Shown here: one piece after another, positions 40,601 through 49,451 of the stretch | Numbering within the stretch: position 1 is the first letter of the stretch | Layout of the letters: every line of letters starts with the position of its first letter | Assembly (NCBI RefSeq): GCF_005222705.1 | Contig: NZ_STGF01000002.1 | Location: 124,001-188,000, forward strand | DNA: 64,000 bases | DNA from: Paenibacillus sp. SY21-1 | GTDB taxonomy: Bacteria; Bacillota; Bacilli; Paenibacillales; Paenibacillaceae | Direction of reading: 5' to 3' | The notes under the pieces: model-generated | Database searches by the model: none | The model's input: only the letters and a program-made list of their open reading frames with translations | Told to the model about the DNA's origin: nothing | Translations under genes and position numbers: made by a program

Positions 40601-43600
40601 CGCGAACCGGCTGGCCGTGTTGTCGAGCCAATTGATGCTTGCGCTTGCCCCAGTCGTGCCGTCCGCCAGCGTCACCTCAACGGTTTGCGGAAGTCCGGCA
40701 ACGGCCTGGCCCGCCTTGGTTGCGACAATTGCCGAATATCCCCCCGTTACGGCAACCGGCTGGCTTTTGAAGCGCAGCGCCTCGGCTGCTTGCCGAAGTG
40801 TCGCAAGCGCAGTGTCGACCGCATATTGATCGGCCGGAGCGGCGAGTACGCCCTGCGCTGCCGTCAATGCCTCGGAGAACGCCGTCCATTCCATCGGCAT
40901 GTAATCCTCCTGTTTGTAGCCGCCCGCCTGCTGCACCTCGGCCGCAAGCTCGGCCGTCGTAACCGAACCGTACACCTCGCCCATAATATCGATGGCGTCA
41001 AGACTGAAGGTTCCCGCTTTGACCGCCAGCTTCAGCGTATGCGGCCCATGCTCCAGTCCTCCGTAAGCGTATGTGTCCGTTCTGCTGACCGTTGCGGCGG
41101 GTATCACCACATCCTGGCCCACCGGTTTGTTGTCCACGAACAGATCCAGCGTCGCTCCTGCCGTATCTCCCACCAGATGGAAGCCCGTGCCTGTAAACGG
41201 CAGCTCCAGATAGGTCTGCGTGCCACTATCGGCTGTCACGACCGCTTTTTCAATCGATAGATAGTTGCCGCTTCCGGAGGCGGCTCCCGTTTTGACGATT
41301 TTCACACGATGTACGCCCGGCTCAAGATCGCTGACCTTGTAGATCAACTGGCTGGCGCTTCCATTGCTGAAGCCCTTTCCGGTCACTACCCGCTTGGCGG
41401 CGTCATGCGTGTATCCGTTTCCGAAATCGTCCAAATAGACGTCCATTCGCGCTACGGAATTGGTTCCTTGCCCAAGGCCGTATACCTCGATGCCGGTCCC
41501 TTTAAAGGTTAGCGACGCGTAGGCGCCATTTTCTCCGGTCCACGCATTGGCGCTGTTGCTGCCCCACGAGCTTGCATTCCCTTCGCTTTGCACCAAATAC
41601 CAGCGATTAAGGCTGCCTTCAGCCGCGGTTGTGCTGCTGGACAAAATGCTTGCACCGGTAGTCGTAATCGTACGGTTCAGACGCGCGTAGCCGCCGGACA
41701 GGCTGTGGCTCCAAGGCATGCTTCCTTCCACGTACGCAATCCGGGAGTCCAGATCGTCGATTCTCTCGGTAACATACGGCACGTAGCCATTTACGGCCTC
41801 TACTTTAAAATTGTCAAACACCGTTTGGTGCAGGCTCGTTTGAATAAGCGCCTGGCCCGTAAGCGGCGCCCCCGCGGACGAGTCGAGGTAGCTGACCGCA
41901 CTCGCGCCGTCGAGCGTTGCCGTTATTAGACGGCCGGTGGCCTTTATGGAAACGCGATGCCACTTGGAGGCGTCAAAGCCCGTTATTTTACCCGATGCCA
42001 CCGTTGCGGCGAGACGGATCAAACGCCAGCTTCCGTCAGCGTACAATCTGAACTTATAGCCGGATTCGGAATCAGTCGTCGTATGGTTCAGCTTATGGCG
42101 CAGGCCGATTGCAACGTAGTTTTCGCCCGTATGGGACGGGTCCTGGTCCAGCTTGAAGTCGATGGAGGCGGAGTAATTCGCCCAGCGCTCATCGCCCAGC
42201 AGCGTATAGGAAAACGGCGTAGGCGCCCACGTTCCCGGCCGGATGCCGCTATAAATGATCTGCTTCATGCCTGCCGTGCCGTCCTTGCCCACGCCGGGCT
42301 CAACCTCGAACGCGCCGCCCTGATCGGCCGTATAGCGCGGCGTTCCGCCGCGGCGCTCAATGTAGCCAAGCCCGTCTACTCTTGCATAGCCGCTGTACTC
42401 GAAATCATCCTCGTATAGCACATTCGATGCGCTGCCGTCCACATCAAGCACCGATTGCGGAGGAATGCTCTCGTTGCGCTCATAGGAGCTGCGCTCGTTT
42501 CCGGTATTCGGATTCACCGTTGTACTCGTGATGCTTACCATGGAGTGAGGCTTCACGGTCAGCGTATAGGAGAACGAATCCCCGCTGGCGACCGCCGCCA
42601 GATCGCCCAGCCGTTGATACCAGTTGGCATCGTAGGCCTGCCCGCCGTCCGGAGCGCGCGTCTCCCAAACCTGCAGCGGCTTGCCCGCATTCGCAAGGTT
42701 CGTTTTGACATCGTAGCGGAACACCGCTTCGCGGTCGCTGTCGTTCACCATGACAACCGAAAAATCCTTTTTGTCCGGGCTGACGAATACGAGCCGGTTA
42801 TACTCGGCATCCGCCGCATTGCCGTCCATTTCGCTGTTGCCTCGATTGCCGACTACCCCTGCGCTTGCATCAGGGATGTACATCCAGTCATCGGCGGCGA
42901 ATTGAGTGAAATGCATCACGGTCTGAATGCCGACATCCGGCGCATAGTAGCCCGACCAAGGGTCCTTGGCCGATACGATCTCCTTCGTGCTGTACTGCCC
43001 GCCGCTATAGAAAGCGCTTACAGCAGGCTGAAACATATAATGCGTCCGTTTCCCCTGCGTATACATGCCGATAAATCGGCCGGCTACGTCCAGCGCGCTG
43101 CCTGGTCCGCCGAACGGCTGATCCGCATTCACGCGATACTTGGACGGTATTTGCGGAGCAACGCCCTCGCTGTACCAGACCTCCTTCTGATTGTCAGCGT
43201 TCACCTTCAAATAATCGGCGCTGGTCGCCATATTATAATGGTAGGCCATCACATCGACGGCTTGCATCAGCTCCGGATCGGCAAGCATCCTCGTCGGGAT
43301 GTTCAGCGTCGTATTTTCGTCGGAGGCGACAATTTTGATGTTGTTATAGTTGGGAAAGCCGGAATCCGCGCGCATCTTCTTCGCGAACCATTTAATAAAT
43401 TGAACGTTTGGCGTGCTCGTTTCATTCCGGTCGGGATTGATGTAGTCGAGGTCCATGCCGAACGTTTCCTTCAAGGCGACAGCCGTATCCTTATACCACT
43501 TGTACATTCGCTCATAGGCGGCAATGGTGGAAGGAAGCGAGGAGTCGGTATTGCCGTCGCTCCAAGGCTGCACCCAATTCGGCTCCGTCCAGCGCAGAAT

Positions 43601-44047
43601 GCTGACTTTGACAGCGGGGTTGATCGTTTTGGCGTCAGCGGCAAAAATAAATCCGGCGCCGCGGCGGACATTGGCCGCTTCGTCGACGTAGCGTTTGGTA
43701 GCGGGCTCCGTACCGGAGGAGGTGTTGGAATCGTTGCCCATTTCGACTTTTACGTGGTTGATGCCGGCTCCCTTGTCCTGGTCGAACAGCAGCCTCATAA
43801 TCTCCCAATATTGCTGTGGATGCTCTTCTTTATAATCGAGCAGCAGGCGCGAGGTATTGTTGGCCGACACGGCGCCATAGCCTTTGAAGGTGTTGGCCGG
43901 GTTCGTGTCGGCCCCGTTTCCGTCAATGGTTACGACTCTCGGCGCAGGGCCTGCGGCGGAAGCCGGCAGCGCCGGCACCAGAGAAAAAAACATGGCTAAG
44001 GTCAGGACATAGACCAGACTCTTTCGTATTGGCGTGCTTTTAATCAT
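37631..44047 (-). CDS. Giant S-layer-anchored glycoside hydrolase, GH59-like
   Basis: This 2138-residue exported protein has a signal peptide (residues 1-32), a GH59/clan GH-A catalytic domain (about 38-510) with likely acid/base Glu209 in NPDRNET and nucleophile Glu294 in VWYSEG, a laminin-G-like lectin domain (about 545-755) as in galactocerebrosidases, galactose-binding-type modules (about 800-1030), a helical FIVAR-type repeat (about 1035-1095), a further beta module (about 1180-1355), two DUF5011-type Ig-like domains (about 1462-1545 and 1646-1735) each after a similar helical segment, a Pro/Thr linker (about 1740-1766), and three SLH repeats (about 1955-2138) that hold it to the cell wall. 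GH59 enzymes release galactose from beta-galactosides. It ends the importer operon, 68 bp after a permease. Confidence 0.88.
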   Translation of the reverse strand: MIKSTPIRKSLVYVLTLAMFFSLVPALPASAAGPAPRVVTIDGNGADTNPANTFKGYGAVSANNTSRLLLDYKEEHPQQYWEIMRLLFDQDKGAGINHVKVEMGNDSNTSSGTEPATKRYVDEAANVRRGAGFIFAADAKTINPAVKVSILRWTEPNWVQPWSDGNTDSSLPSTIAAYERMYKWYKDTAVALKETFGMDLDYINPDRNETSTPNVQFIKWFAKKMRADSGFPNYNNIKIVASDENTTLNIPTRMLADPELMQAVDVMAYHYNMATSADYLKVNADNQKEVWYSEGVAPQIPSKYRVNADQPFGGPGSALDVAGRFIGMYTQGKRTHYMFQPAVSAFYSGGQYSTKEIVSAKDPWSGYYAPDVGIQTVMHFTQFAADDWMYIPDASAGVVGNRGNSEMDGNAADAEYNRLVFVSPDKKDFSVVMVNDSDREAVFRYDVKTNLANAGKPLQVWETRAPDGGQAYDANWYQRLGDLAAVASGDSFSYTLTVKPHSMVSITSTTVNPNTGNERSSYERNESIPPQSVLDVDGSASNVLYEDDFEYSGYARVDGLGYIERRGGTPRYTADQGGAFEVEPGVGKDGTAGMKQIIYSGIRPGTWAPTPFSYTLLGDERWANYSASIDFKLDQDPSHTGENYVAIGLRHKLNHTTTDSESGYKFRLYADGSWRLIRLAATVASGKITGFDASKWHRVSIKATGRLITATLDGASAVSYLDSSAGAPLTGQALIQTSLHQTVFDNFKVEAVNGYVPYVTERIDDLDSRIAYVEGSMPWSHSLSGGYARLNRTITTTGASILSSSTTAAEGSLNRWYLVQSEGNASSWGSNSANAWTGENGAYASLTFKGTGIEVYGLGQGTNSVARMDVYLDDFGNGYTHDAAKRVVTGKGFSNGSASQLIYKVSDLEPGVHRVKIVKTGAASGSGNYLSIEKAVVTADSGTQTYLELPFTGTGFHLVGDTAGATLDLFVDNKPVGQDVVIPAATVSRTDTYAYGGLEHGPHTLKLAVKAGTFSLDAIDIMGEVYGSVTTAELAAEVQQAGGYKQEDYMPMEWTAFSEALTAAQGVLAAPADQYAVDTALATLRQAAEALRFKSQPVAVTGGYSAIVATKAGQAVAGLPQTVEVTLADGTTGASASINWLDNTASRFAIPYQSVQVTGEIAGGKNLYITVQAEVVPDGLVYLLDAGVAGDSTPPFAAIKALLGDTLLNDKADQLSTADTMWGHSTISANYKLKGLGGAVVTSDKSQTGVYGSDTRNNPLTYVFPLKAGDYTITSFHRDWWSNGNRTMDISVSYKNDKGETVSEIVRSGLIAGSAGVLVTHSFALPADGSVQYSVNNTFSGNQASVISYVGVAKRGADPADQMAVAAAKGMIEAASYLASEDEAGTEEALGAKLRQTIGGLEGFNATGVTVTELSLTAFQAAAAGVDGSFSFTAALQKGKAEDTASASGTIAANAVPDTTKPIITLIGDATLQVAYGESYTDAGATALDDRDGDLTASITAVVTRGGETVAAVNTNVPGTYMIRYNVKDAAGNQALEVTREVVVSDAPVTNDQQAVSLAKGIIENTVYEVQEASAVTEAAVRAWLTQKVAEIPGLVATGVSLEDIQVNAFTAAAGGVDGSFSFTVALKKGDAEGTGAAAGTIVAATAADTTKPVIVLNGQPTVQVAYGASYTDAGATASDDRDGDITASLAVTITFGGTLVSAVSTSVPGTYTIRYNVSDAAGNAAEEATRTVVVGERIVAPTPAPTSPPAVTPAPTVKPSAAPDPVQTLGEGDLKPGTDGAVTVELLDEKQAARLPGGIADIVGERTLRLHKGQFTVAWPKAALTELQHRLANPKTESIQLALEEIAPQSEAIRHVKLPGESEAISLTAASAVHDFGLYLVSASGGVTAASMTAEPVRMSIAVDPAANADLLGVYRIAADGTLQYIGGTVKDGIIHVKVSEAGQYVVLAYDKAFADVSEQLWASDAIKQMAAKHMIAGRTATAFNPDGKVTRAEFAAMLARALGLEAKQEAGFADVASGSWYADAVAAVAEAGIVFGRSATAFAPNATITREEMAVMMIRAYEYASGQQASGADGASPFSDSGHISAWAQQAAADAQALGLIKGRGGNSFAPQDMMTRAEGAQVMVNLLKRIALQDN
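38857..39110 (-). repeat. DUF5011-type domain repeat, copy 2, in the SLH protein
   Basis: This stretch encodes DTTKPVIVLNGQPTVQVAYG and SYTDAGATASDDRDGD, closely matching copy 1 at 39418-39665 in protein and partly in DNA, which suggests internal duplication. Confidence 0.75.
39418..39665 (-). repeat. DUF5011-type domain repeat, copy 1, in the SLH protein
   Basis: This stretch encodes DTTKPIITLIGDATLQVAYG and SYTDAGATALDDRDGD. Copies 1 and 2 are separated by a helical segment that also occurs before copy 1. Confidence 0.75.
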
Positions 44048-44115
44048 TTATCTCGCTCCTTGTATAGGATCTGATCAAAGCAAAGTTACGTCTAGCCGCT
44101 TCCGCCTGCCGAAGG

Positions 44116-44961
44116 TCAGCCCTTTACGCCAGAAGCGGCGATTCCCTGTACAAAATACTTTTGCAGGCCTAGGAATACGATCAGCACCGGAATAATCGAA
44201 ACGACGCTGGCGGCCATAATCAAGCCGTATTCGGCGGAATATTGCGAGATGAACATGCGCAAGCCGATTTGAATCGTTTTGAGCGGCGTTTGGGTCAGGT
44301 AGATCATCGGCCCGAGGAAATCGTTCCAGGTGGACACGAAGGTAAAAATGGTCAGCGTCGACAGGGCCGGCTTGGACAACGGCAGCATAATTCGCGCCCA
44401 AATGCCGTATTCGCTCAGGCCGTCGATACGCGCCGCTTCGCAGAGCTCGTCGGGCACGCCTTGATAGAACTGACGCATCAGAAACACGCCGAAGGCCGAA
44501 AACGCCTGTAGAAAGATGATCGCCAGATGCGTATTGTTGAGTCCAAGCGAACGCATCATGATAAACTGCGGCACCATATAAGCCTGCCACGGTATGGCAA
44601 TCGTTGCAATGTAGCCGAGGAACAGCACATGCCTGCCTTTAAATCTCAGCTTGGAGAAGGCATACGCGGCAAAGCTGGACGTAAGCAGCTGAAGCACTGT
44701 CACGATGATCGACAGCTTGGCCGTATTGTAGATAAACAAGCCAAGCGGAATCCGGTTCCAAATGTCTACATAGTTTTGCCAGCGCGGCATTTCGGGAATC
44801 CACTGCACCGGGAACGAGAATACGTCCTTGTTCAGCTTCAAGGAAGCGGAAAGCATCCACACATATGGAATAAGCATGAACAGAACGATTACAAATAACA
44901 GAAGATAAGCGCAAACGATCAGCGCCAGTTTCACCTTTTTGTTGCTTCCTACCGTCATCAT
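44116..44961 (-). CDS. Carbohydrate ABC transporter permease, MalG type (island 2)
   Basis: This 281-residue permease has six spans (ALIVCAYLLLFVIVLFMLIP first) and the EAA loop EAARIDGLSEYGIWARIMLP. It pairs with the MalF-type protein nine bases upstream. With the binding protein it forms a CUT1 importer without its own ATPase, as in island 1. The downstream GH59-like enzyme suggests galacto-oligosaccharides as cargo, by inference. Confidence 0.93.
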   Translation of the reverse strand: MMTVGSNKKVKLALIVCAYLLLFVIVLFMLIPYVWMLSASLKLNKDVFSFPVQWIPEMPRWQNYVDIWNRIPLGLFIYNTAKLSIIVTVLQLLTSSFAAYAFSKLRFKGRHVLFLGYIATIAIPWQAYMVPQFIMMRSLGLNNTHLAIIFLQAFSAFGVFLMRQFYQGVPDELCEAARIDGLSEYGIWARIMLPLSKPALSTLTIFTFVSTWNDFLGPMIYLTQTPLKTIQIGLRMFISQYSAEYGLIMAASVVSIIPVLIVFLGLQKYFVQGIAASGVKG

Positions 44962-44970
44962 GTTGTCCCC

Positions 44971-45909
44971 CTATTGTCCGTATTTCTTCTCGCCCTTGAA
45001 CTGAACGATCGTAATGCCCAGCACCAGCAAGAATAATACGATTGCCATCGCGCTGGCATATCCGTAGTCAAGCGAACGGAAAGCCGTATTGTATATTTGA
45101 TAAACCATAACCCTTGTCGAATCGTTGAGCTGGTTATCGGCGCCGGCGAACAGGTTGATAAAGATGTCGTACACTTTAAACGAATTAATGACGAGAATCA
45201 TCAGGACGAAAAAGGTCGTCGGCGCAAGCTGAGGCACCGTTACATTCCGGAATCTGCGCCAGCCGTTCGCGCCGTCAAGCTGCGCCGCTTCATACAGCTC
45301 GGGATTGATGCCCTGCAAGCCTGCCAAATAAATAACCATGTAGTATCCCATGTTTTTCCAAACGGTAAACAACACAACCGTAAACATCGCCCAATCCTTA
45401 TCCGCCGCCCAGCGCGGGAGATCCTCGATCGGAATGCCGGTAAGCGCGTGCAGGATATTGTTAAGCGGGCCAAGCGTCGGGCTGAAAATAAAATTCCAGA
45501 CGGCGGCAACGGCGACAAGCGAAGCGACATAAGGAAAAAAGAAAACCGTTCTCATAAAATTGCGCGCGAGCAGCTTCTGATTAAGCAGAATAGCCAGCGC
45601 CAGCGCGCATGCCATCGTAATCGGCACAACGCCGATCGTATACACAATCGTATTCCAGAATGCCTTGTGGAACGTTGTGTCGTGCAGCAGGCGGGAAAAA
45701 TGATCAAGCCCGATGTATGTCATCGGATTGGCCCCATCCCATTTCACGAACGCCAGCACAAACGCGAACAGCATCGGCAGCAGCGTAAATACGGCAAACC
45801 CGATAAAATTCGGCGCGATAAAGCTGTAAGCTACCAGATGCTCCCGAACGCCCTTTGACCACAACACTTTTTTCGGCTTTGCCGTTTCTAATCTAGTCTC
45901 ACTATGCAT
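44971..45909 (-). CDS. Sugar ABC transporter permease, MalF/LplB type (island 2)
   Basis: This 312-residue permease begins with a hydrophilic tail, then SFIAPNFIGFAVFTLLPMLF, six spans in all, and the EAA loop EAAQLDGANGWRRFRNVTVP. The frame is open to 45987, but GGAGGGGACATC before the ATG at 45909 fixes the start. It lies 92 bp behind the binding lipoprotein. Confidence 0.93.
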   Translation of the reverse strand: MHSETRLETAKPKKVLWSKGVREHLVAYSFIAPNFIGFAVFTLLPMLFAFVLAFVKWDGANPMTYIGLDHFSRLLHDTTFHKAFWNTIVYTIGVVPITMACALALAILLNQKLLARNFMRTVFFFPYVASLVAVAAVWNFIFSPTLGPLNNILHALTGIPIEDLPRWAADKDWAMFTVVLFTVWKNMGYYMVIYLAGLQGINPELYEAAQLDGANGWRRFRNVTVPQLAPTTFFVLMILVINSFKVYDIFINLFAGADNQLNDSTRVMVYQIYNTAFRSLDYGYASAMAIVLFLLVLGITIVQFKGEKKYGQ

Positions 45910-46001
45910 GATGTCCCCTCCATACCTTCCAGCTCGGCTCTGCCGCTTCGAAGAAAGGCGGGCCTTCGCCCGCCTCTCCCGCTGCATCTGCCACCGTCAA
46001 C

Positions 46002-47345
46002 CTAGTTGTTCAAAATTTGCTGGACACGCGACTTCATGTCGGCCAAGCCCTGATCAATCGTCGTATTTTTGGTCATGATGTTGTCATGCGCTTCGTTCAA
46101 AATAACCTCGATATCCGCGCTTTTTTCGTGCATCGGCATTTCCAGATACGTTTTCACCGTGCTAAGCGCCGCTTTGCTGTTCTCGTCTGCCGGGAAGCCC
46201 TCGATCGACGTAATCGAGCTGATAACCTCATCGCTCTTGATCGCGGGAATCGTGCCGGTGGCGGCGATGGCTGCCGCGCCTTCCTCGCCGGTTACGAATT
46301 GCATGAAATCAAGCGCGGCCTCTTTATTGGCCGATTTTTTGTTAACCGCAAGCGAGGTAATCGTGCCAAGCGTCGTGCCTGCTTCCACGCCCTCCGGATG
46401 CGGGTACTTCACGATGCCCCAATTTTTGGCCGAAGACTCGCCGGATTTGACCTTGTCGATTTGCGTTGCGATAAACCAGCTGCCCATGTTCATCATCGCA
46501 ATCGAATTATTGTAGAATACGCCGGAGTAATGCGTGCTGGACGTTTTTAACGTTGCGTAATCCATTACGATACCGTCGTCCTGCTCCTTGAGAATGCGCT
46601 CGTACGTCGGTTTTAGGAAATCGTAGTCGCCGTCAACCACCGTGTTCTGGCCGTCGAGAATGCCGAACAGCTGCACCGCGCTGCGCCAAGTGTGATAGTG
46701 GGCCCCGTATACCTTGCCCGCTCCGCTGCCGGAGGTCATTTTTCTGGCTATTTCATCGTATTGCTCAAACGTCATATCGTTGGTCGGATAAGGAACGCCC
46801 GCCTGATCGAACAAATCCTTGTTATAATAGACAATCCAGAAATCGCTGCGGAAAGGAAGCGCATACACTTCATCCTGCACCTTGATTTGCTCTACCGTTC
46901 CGCCATAAGCGGCCGTGTCGATCCCCTTGTCGGCAATGTAGCCGTTTAGCGGCTCCAGATGATTTTGCTTGACCAGGTTCGCGTAGCCCGGAATATCCTT
47001 GATGGTCAGAACGTCGAGATCCGCTCCGCCGGACAGCTGCGTGCTCAGCATGGTCATATAATCGGTTGAGCCCAAATCCACGTATTCAATCGTAACGTTC
47101 GGGTGCTCCGCCTTGTACGCATCGATAATCGGCTGGTAATAAGCGGTAGCCTCCCAATCCCATAATGCCCATTTCAGCGTCACCGGCTTGTCGGCAGGCG
47201 CATCGGAAGCGCTTGCATTGTTTGCCGACGTTGGCGCCGAAGTTGGCGCATTGTTAGTGCTGCCGTTGTTGCCCGAGCAAGCAGCAAGCGTGCCCAGCGA
47301 TAATACGGTTGCCAAGGTCATACCGAGCGTTCTTTTCCATTTCAT
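46002..47345 (-). CDS. Sugar ABC transporter solute-binding lipoprotein (island 2)
   Basis: This 447-residue lipoprotein has the lipobox LAAC at about Cys23 (VLSLGTLAACSGNNG), an Asn/Ser/Ala linker and the CUT1 binding fold (IIDAYKAEHPNVTIEYVDLG; AMMNMGSWFIATQIDK). It is the first gene of the operon that ends with the GH59-like surface enzyme and is divergent from the kinase at 47648. Confidence 0.92.
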   Translation of the reverse strand: MKWKRTLGMTLATVLSLGTLAACSGNNGSTNNAPTSAPTSANNASASDAPADKPVTLKWALWDWEATAYYQPIIDAYKAEHPNVTIEYVDLGSTDYMTMLSTQLSGGADLDVLTIKDIPGYANLVKQNHLEPLNGYIADKGIDTAAYGGTVEQIKVQDEVYALPFRSDFWIVYYNKDLFDQAGVPYPTNDMTFEQYDEIARKMTSGSGAGKVYGAHYHTWRSAVQLFGILDGQNTVVDGDYDFLKPTYERILKEQDDGIVMDYATLKTSSTHYSGVFYNNSIAMMNMGSWFIATQIDKVKSGESSAKNWGIVKYPHPEGVEAGTTLGTITSLAVNKKSANKEAALDFMQFVTGEEGAAAIAATGTIPAIKSDEVISSITSIEGFPADENSKAALSTVKTYLEMPMHEKSADIEVILNEAHDNIMTKNTTIDQGLADMKSRVQQILNN

Positions 47346-47588
47346 ATCGTAACTCCCCTTTTCTGCTGCTTAGTAGCTTTCCTGATCCGGTTGCGCCGAA
47401 CCCTTAGACCCATACTAATCGTTTTTAACCCCGATTGGGATGTAATTTCCAACTCACAATATGTATTATTTGGTCTTGTTCATCGATGCTCGCCGCCGAA
47501 AACCTGTAAAATCATACGCAAAACATGCAAAATCGGTTGTTTTTCCGATGTTCTCCCCCTTCCCCTGCAAAGTCGGCAAGGGATGTGC

Positions 47589-47594
47589 TATGAT
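47589..47594 (+). promoter_or_regulatory. Candidate -10 box of kinase-regulator pair 2
   Basis: TATGAT with the extended -10 dinucleotide TG one base before it. The -35 region (TGCAAA, 47566-47571) is weak. The start would be about 47601, on a cre-like site. The rest of 47346-47588 contains no gene I can support. Confidence 0.45.
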
Positions 47595-47600
47595 ACTCGA

Positions 47601-47614
47601 TGTAAACGCTTTAT
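47601..47614 (+). promoter_or_regulatory. Cre-like site (CcpA) before kinase 2
   Basis: TGTAAACGCTTTAT matches the cre consensus TG-N-AA-N-CG-N-W-N-N-C-W except for one base. It overlaps the expected transcription start, a position where CcpA represses. Confidence 0.6.
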
Positions 47615-47647
47615 CGTCGGACGGATGCGGAAGCGTCCGGGCAAGGA

Positions 47648-49426
47648 GTGATCCATACGAACAGAAAATCCACAATAAAAAGCCGAATCATTCTTATCAT
47701 GACCTCATTTGCCTTGCTCATCGCCATTCTGTTATCGTTTTTCAGCTACGAAATGATTTCCTTCTTCCAGCGCAAAACGGCGATTCAGGCAACCGAATTC
47801 AATTTGCAGCTCATTTCCCATGTGATCGATCAGGATTTGACTAATCTGTACGCGCTGGCTATGATTTGCAGCACCAATTCCAGCACGAATACGCTGCTGG
47901 CCCATTATTTCGAATCGCCGCAGGCAAGCGCCAAGGACGCCGTCAACGCCTTCGCCTCGATGCAGGAGGCTTTTCGGGTGAACCCCTCCAACACCTACGT
48001 CAGACGCCTGGTCGTAACGGACCATCAGGGGAAATTCATCCAGCTGGACAATGCGGGCGGCCTGTCCTCTCTGCTGACGGTCCATAACATCGATAAGCTT
48101 CCCGGGCTTCATCCCGATGCAACGGAAGAATGGGGCCGAGTGATACGCGATCCCTTCTCGAGCACCGACGGCATTCCTTTTATCTACCCGATTTACGGAA
48201 CCGGAGCCGCCCGCGTCGGCACCATCTACCTGCTGGCCAACACCTCGGTTATTACGGATAAACTGAAAGGATACAGTCTGCCCGGCGACTCGCGCCTGAT
48301 GCTCCGCCTCGGAGAATTGAATTATGGCATCAATGGCGGCAGAATGGAGCCCGTCTCTGCTGATTATAAGGAAAAAGACTACGTCAAGGATAGTCCGACC
48401 GGCATCCAAACGAGCTTGAGCCTGGTCGAAGCTGCGGGACAAGAACGAATCGCGGTTTCTTATCCGGTTCGCAGCGGCGTGACGCTCAAGCAAACGTTAT
48501 CCGGCAATCAGCTGTTCCAGTTGTTCAACAGCTGGATTCTAATTATGATCGGCGTCTGCTTTCTCGTTATCGCGTTAAGCGCGATCATTACGCTCTATTT
48601 GACGCGCACGATCAGCTTGCCGGTAGAAAAGCTGAAGAAGCGGATCGATAAAATTTCGCAGGGTTATTTTTACGTAGACAAAAATATTGAATGGAACAGC
48701 GAGCTTGGCGATGTCGGACGCGGCATTAACCGGCTTTCCCAAGACATCGTCGTGCTGATGGAGAGCCGCGTAGCCGACGTTCAGCAGAAGCAGGAGCTTG
48801 AATACCGGATGCTGCAATATCAGATCAGCCCTCATTTTTTGTACAATACGCTTAACTCGGTTAAATGGATGGCGACTATCCAGAACGCGACAGGAATCGC
48901 CGAAATGGTTACCTCGCTATCGCGTCTGCTGCGCAGCATTTCCAAGGACATTCGCAAGGTTGTTCAGTTAAAGGATGAGCTGAGCTTGCTGGAGGACTAT
49001 TTTATTATTCAAAAATACCGCTACGGCAGCACGATTACGATAGAGCAGCGCATCGGGGACCCCAATCTGCTGCTCGCCCACATCCCGCGCTTTTCGCTGC
49101 AGCCGCTCGTGGAAAATGCAATCTTCCATGGGATTGAGCCGAAGGGGCGCGGGCACATCGTCGTGACGGTGGAAGCGTGCGAGGAGCGGGACATTCGGGT
49201 AACGATCGAGGATAACGGGATCGGCATGTCCAACGAACAAATTTCGTCCATTTTGTCCGTTGAAACGGGCGCGGGCAGCGGCCTGCTGCCGAGCATCGGG
49301 CTGAGAAGCGTCAATGAGCGGCTGCGGCTCGCCTTCGGCGACAAATACGGTCTCTCGATCGAAAGCATGCAGGGCCATTACACTAAAATGAGTCTTTTGC
49401 TGCCGGCAGAAATGAAAGCGCAATAG
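47648..49426 (+). CDS. Sensor histidine kinase, YesM type (island 2)
   Basis: This 592-residue kinase has a first span at residues about 12-34 (IILIMTSFALLIAILLSFFS), an extracellular sensor to about 290, a second span near 297-318, HAMP, then His396 in ISPHFLYNTLNSVKW and an ATP-binding domain (LVENAIFHGIEPKGRG; DNGIGMS; GLRSVNERLRLAFG). The start is a GTG that abuts AAGGA, an unusual spacing; the true start may be a few codons later. A cre-like site lies at the promoter. Its partner regulator follows after 25 bp. Confidence 0.91.
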   Translation: MIHTNRKSTIKSRIILIMTSFALLIAILLSFFSYEMISFFQRKTAIQATEFNLQLISHVIDQDLTNLYALAMICSTNSSTNTLLAHYFESPQASAKDAVNAFASMQEAFRVNPSNTYVRRLVVTDHQGKFIQLDNAGGLSSLLTVHNIDKLPGLHPDATEEWGRVIRDPFSSTDGIPFIYPIYGTGAARVGTIYLLANTSVITDKLKGYSLPGDSRLMLRLGELNYGINGGRMEPVSADYKEKDYVKDSPTGIQTSLSLVEAAGQERIAVSYPVRSGVTLKQTLSGNQLFQLFNSWILIMIGVCFLVIALSAIITLYLTRTISLPVEKLKKRIDKISQGYFYVDKNIEWNSELGDVGRGINRLSQDIVVLMESRVADVQQKQELEYRMLQYQISPHFLYNTLNSVKWMATIQNATGIAEMVTSLSRLLRSISKDIRKVVQLKDELSLLEDYFIIQKYRYGSTITIEQRIGDPNLLLAHIPRFSLQPLVENAIFHGIEPKGRGHIVVTVEACEERDIRVTIEDNGIGMSNEQISSILSVETGAGSGLLPSIGLRSVNERLRLAFGDKYGLSIESMQGHYTKMSLLLPAEMKAQ

Positions 49427-49451
49427 AGTACGTTTGAAGGGAGCGAGAACC

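Noticed and set aside
42455..43999. Long plus-strand open frame of 514 codons
   Set aside because: It lies wholly opposite the GH59-like domain, has no ribosome site, family motif or sensible hydropathy, and is explained by the codon bias of the real gene.
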